Source: Himantopus leucocephalus (taxonomy: Eukaryota; Chordata; Aves; Charadriiformes; Recurvirostridae). From it: a DNA stretch of 64,000 nucleotides. The stretch's first letter is position 1, and every line of letters begins with the position of its first letter. A program made the position numbers and the translations under genes. The stretch is from positions 190,012,493 through 190,076,492 of the forward strand of contig RSEF01000001.1 of assembly GCA_003993805.1 (NCBI GenBank), written 5' to 3'. The notes under the pieces are model-generated. The model was not told the origin of the DNA. It saw only the letters and a list, made by a program, of their open reading frames with translations, and made no database searches. This document shows positions 62,601 through 64,000 of this stretch, one piece after another.

Positions 62601-64000
62601 TTCTGTATTTACTCTGAAATGTTTTTCGAGTATTATAATGTTTTGACGATCATCATAAATAACCAAAATACACTGAGAAATAGTACAATGTGATTAATCA
62701 GTGTGGGTCTGTGGCGGGACATGAGCAATTTGTGAATCACTTCCGAACAGACTCGAACGCACCCAACATGCTGTGGGTATCCCTTGAAATAGCAGTACTG
62801 TATGTTTTTGTAGCTCAAATGAAAGTTGAGCTAAATTCTGTCACTTCCCAGTACATTACAGACAACCCAAAACTTTGTAATTCTGGGGCACTGTTCATCG
62901 CAGAGGTCTTTGTAGCTTGTATAACACCACTGTTGGCCCAAACTACTAGGGCTTCAAAACCTCACACATTGCAATGTTTCAGCAGAAGGTGGATTAAAAA
63001 TAAATATGATGCCTGGTAAGATTAGTGGAACGTAAAATTAAAGAAAATATAACTTTCTACGATTCAATTCATGTAGGAGCTTTATCGATTGGTTCATCAG
63101 GTTAAATTTAAACATAAGCAGGAGTACTAGAAAAACTAATGGGAACAGAACTGGGGCAGGGATAGTTTGGTCTAGTTGAATAGAACTACATACTTTATCA
63201 AATGAGCAGTTCTCTGCCACAGCTGCCCTGTTTAATTCAATGTTCCTTCTGACTCCCGTGCAATCAGGCTTCCACCTGCAAATCCGAGGTGCCTCACCCC
63301 ATTTTCAGGAAGGCTGGCTATACCCAAACCGAAGGGACGGCTGCCAGCTGACTGGCGGCTGTTTATCCGGCAGCGCTCCCCGCAGCTGGGGAGCGCTGGC
63401 AATATTGTGAGGAATGTGGATAAGCACTGAGGACGCCCATCTGATCCGGTTCTCATCCTGAGGGCTGTTTCAGATTGATGAAAGCACTGGAGAGGGAAGC
63501 TAGGTTTTTTTAATCGGACTATAAAATAGGGACTTTTTTTTCTGTAGTACAAGTATTTCATAATACTAGGAAACCTGATGTGGTAACGCTAGACGGACAT
63601 TGTGAAAAGTGAGGGAGCTTTGCTGGTTTACTAGAAATGTGAAAAAAAAAATAAAATAATCACACCTTAAGGTTACAACTTTGCCAACAAAACCTCTTGC
63701 CAAAGGGAAAATGATTTGTCACCTTAGTTTATGTCAGTTGGAGAAGGGGAGAAAATCTCCAGCAGACAATAACTGTGTCTCCAACAGCAGACTGTTGTGT
63801 CACCAACAGCAAATGGGAATCACTCCCTTCCCACGTCCCTTAGGGCTCCAGGCTACCAGCCGGGTGTATCCGTACTTCTAGCTCTCCTTGGTACCGGACA
63901 GGATGGCAGAAGCTGGATTAGATCATAAAACGAGGGCTCACATGTGGAGTTAGAGCAACTCCTCCCCGCTCACGGCTGCCTTTGCGCCTGTGGCAGCCGC
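62601..64000. other. ELF1 downstream flank
   Basis: No gene supported. AT-rich to about 63230, then mixed, with the 63371-63398 hairpin. The last 40 bp turn GC-rich with an 8-bp GC inverted repeat (CGGCTGCC at 63973-63980, GGCAGCCG at 63992-63999). That rise could be the edge of a CpG-rich promoter or a repeat outside the window; it cannot be decided here. Confidence 0.5.
63371..63398. repeat. GC-rich inverted repeat, 11-bp arms, 6-nt loop
   Basis: CAGCGCTCCCC (63371-63381), GCAGCT, GGGGAGCGCTG (63388-63398). Perfect arms, about 770 bp downstream of the predicted ELF1 poly(A) site. Confidence 0.9.

Noticed and set aside
63232..63561. 109-codon minus-strand frame downstream of ELF1
   Set aside because: No family resemblance; includes the GC hairpin. 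Not enough to call a gene.
1..64000. tRNA, rRNA, snoRNA, miRNA or CRISPR elements
   Set aside because: I looked for tRNA B-box-like sequence, regular spaced repeats and long imperfect hairpins and found nothing convincing by eye. A covariance-model search would be needed to exclude small ncRNAs.

Overview
This window is vertebrate nuclear DNA, almost certainly from a bird. The signs are one widely spaced intron-exon gene with GT/AG splice sites, AT-rich introns, and several partial CR1 LINE copies ending in the CR1-type 3' tail (ATTCTRTG repeats). It contains no bacterial or viral gene organisation, no operons and no CRISPR array.

The only protein-coding gene I can support is ELF1 (E74-like ETS transcription factor 1), on the + strand. 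Eight coding exons join between 22639 and 61533. All eight splice junctions preserve the frame, giving 1,881 nt including the stop and a 626-residue protein (human ELF1, from memory, is 619). The order is an N-terminal acidic activation region with an Rb-binding-type motif, a basic linker, the ETS DNA-binding domain (about residues 205-286), and a long Ser/Thr/Gln/Val-rich C-terminal regulatory region. The first coding exon also carries 5'UTR with three upstream ATGs. The 3'UTR runs to a canonical AATAAA at 62576.

Layout: 1-22400 is noncoding here, probably the large 5' intron(s) of ELF1 or its upstream flank. It holds four 3'-terminal CR1 fragments, all on the + strand and all before 12 kb, a 100-N gap and a local CpG-rich patch. 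22401-22710 is the first coding exon, 22711-60917 is introns separated by six internal exons, and 60918 to about 62600 is the last exon. 62600-64000 is downstream flank with a strong GC hairpin and rising GC content at the edge.

The structures beyond the gene most worth checking are a 21-bp-arm hairpin at 35323-35371, a 15-bp-arm almost loopless palindrome at 49086-49116, an 87-nt pure polypyrimidine run inside a 230-nt tract, and a set of single-N positions that each separate duplicated flanks, which points to false duplication during assembly. On the gene itself, the Rb-binding motif reads LxCxD rather than LxCxE, three consecutive coding exons are frame-symmetric, the 5'UTR has a minimal and an overlapping uORF, and the 3'UTR has two exact Pumilio-type elements. 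I found no undescribed multi-gene system and do not claim one.
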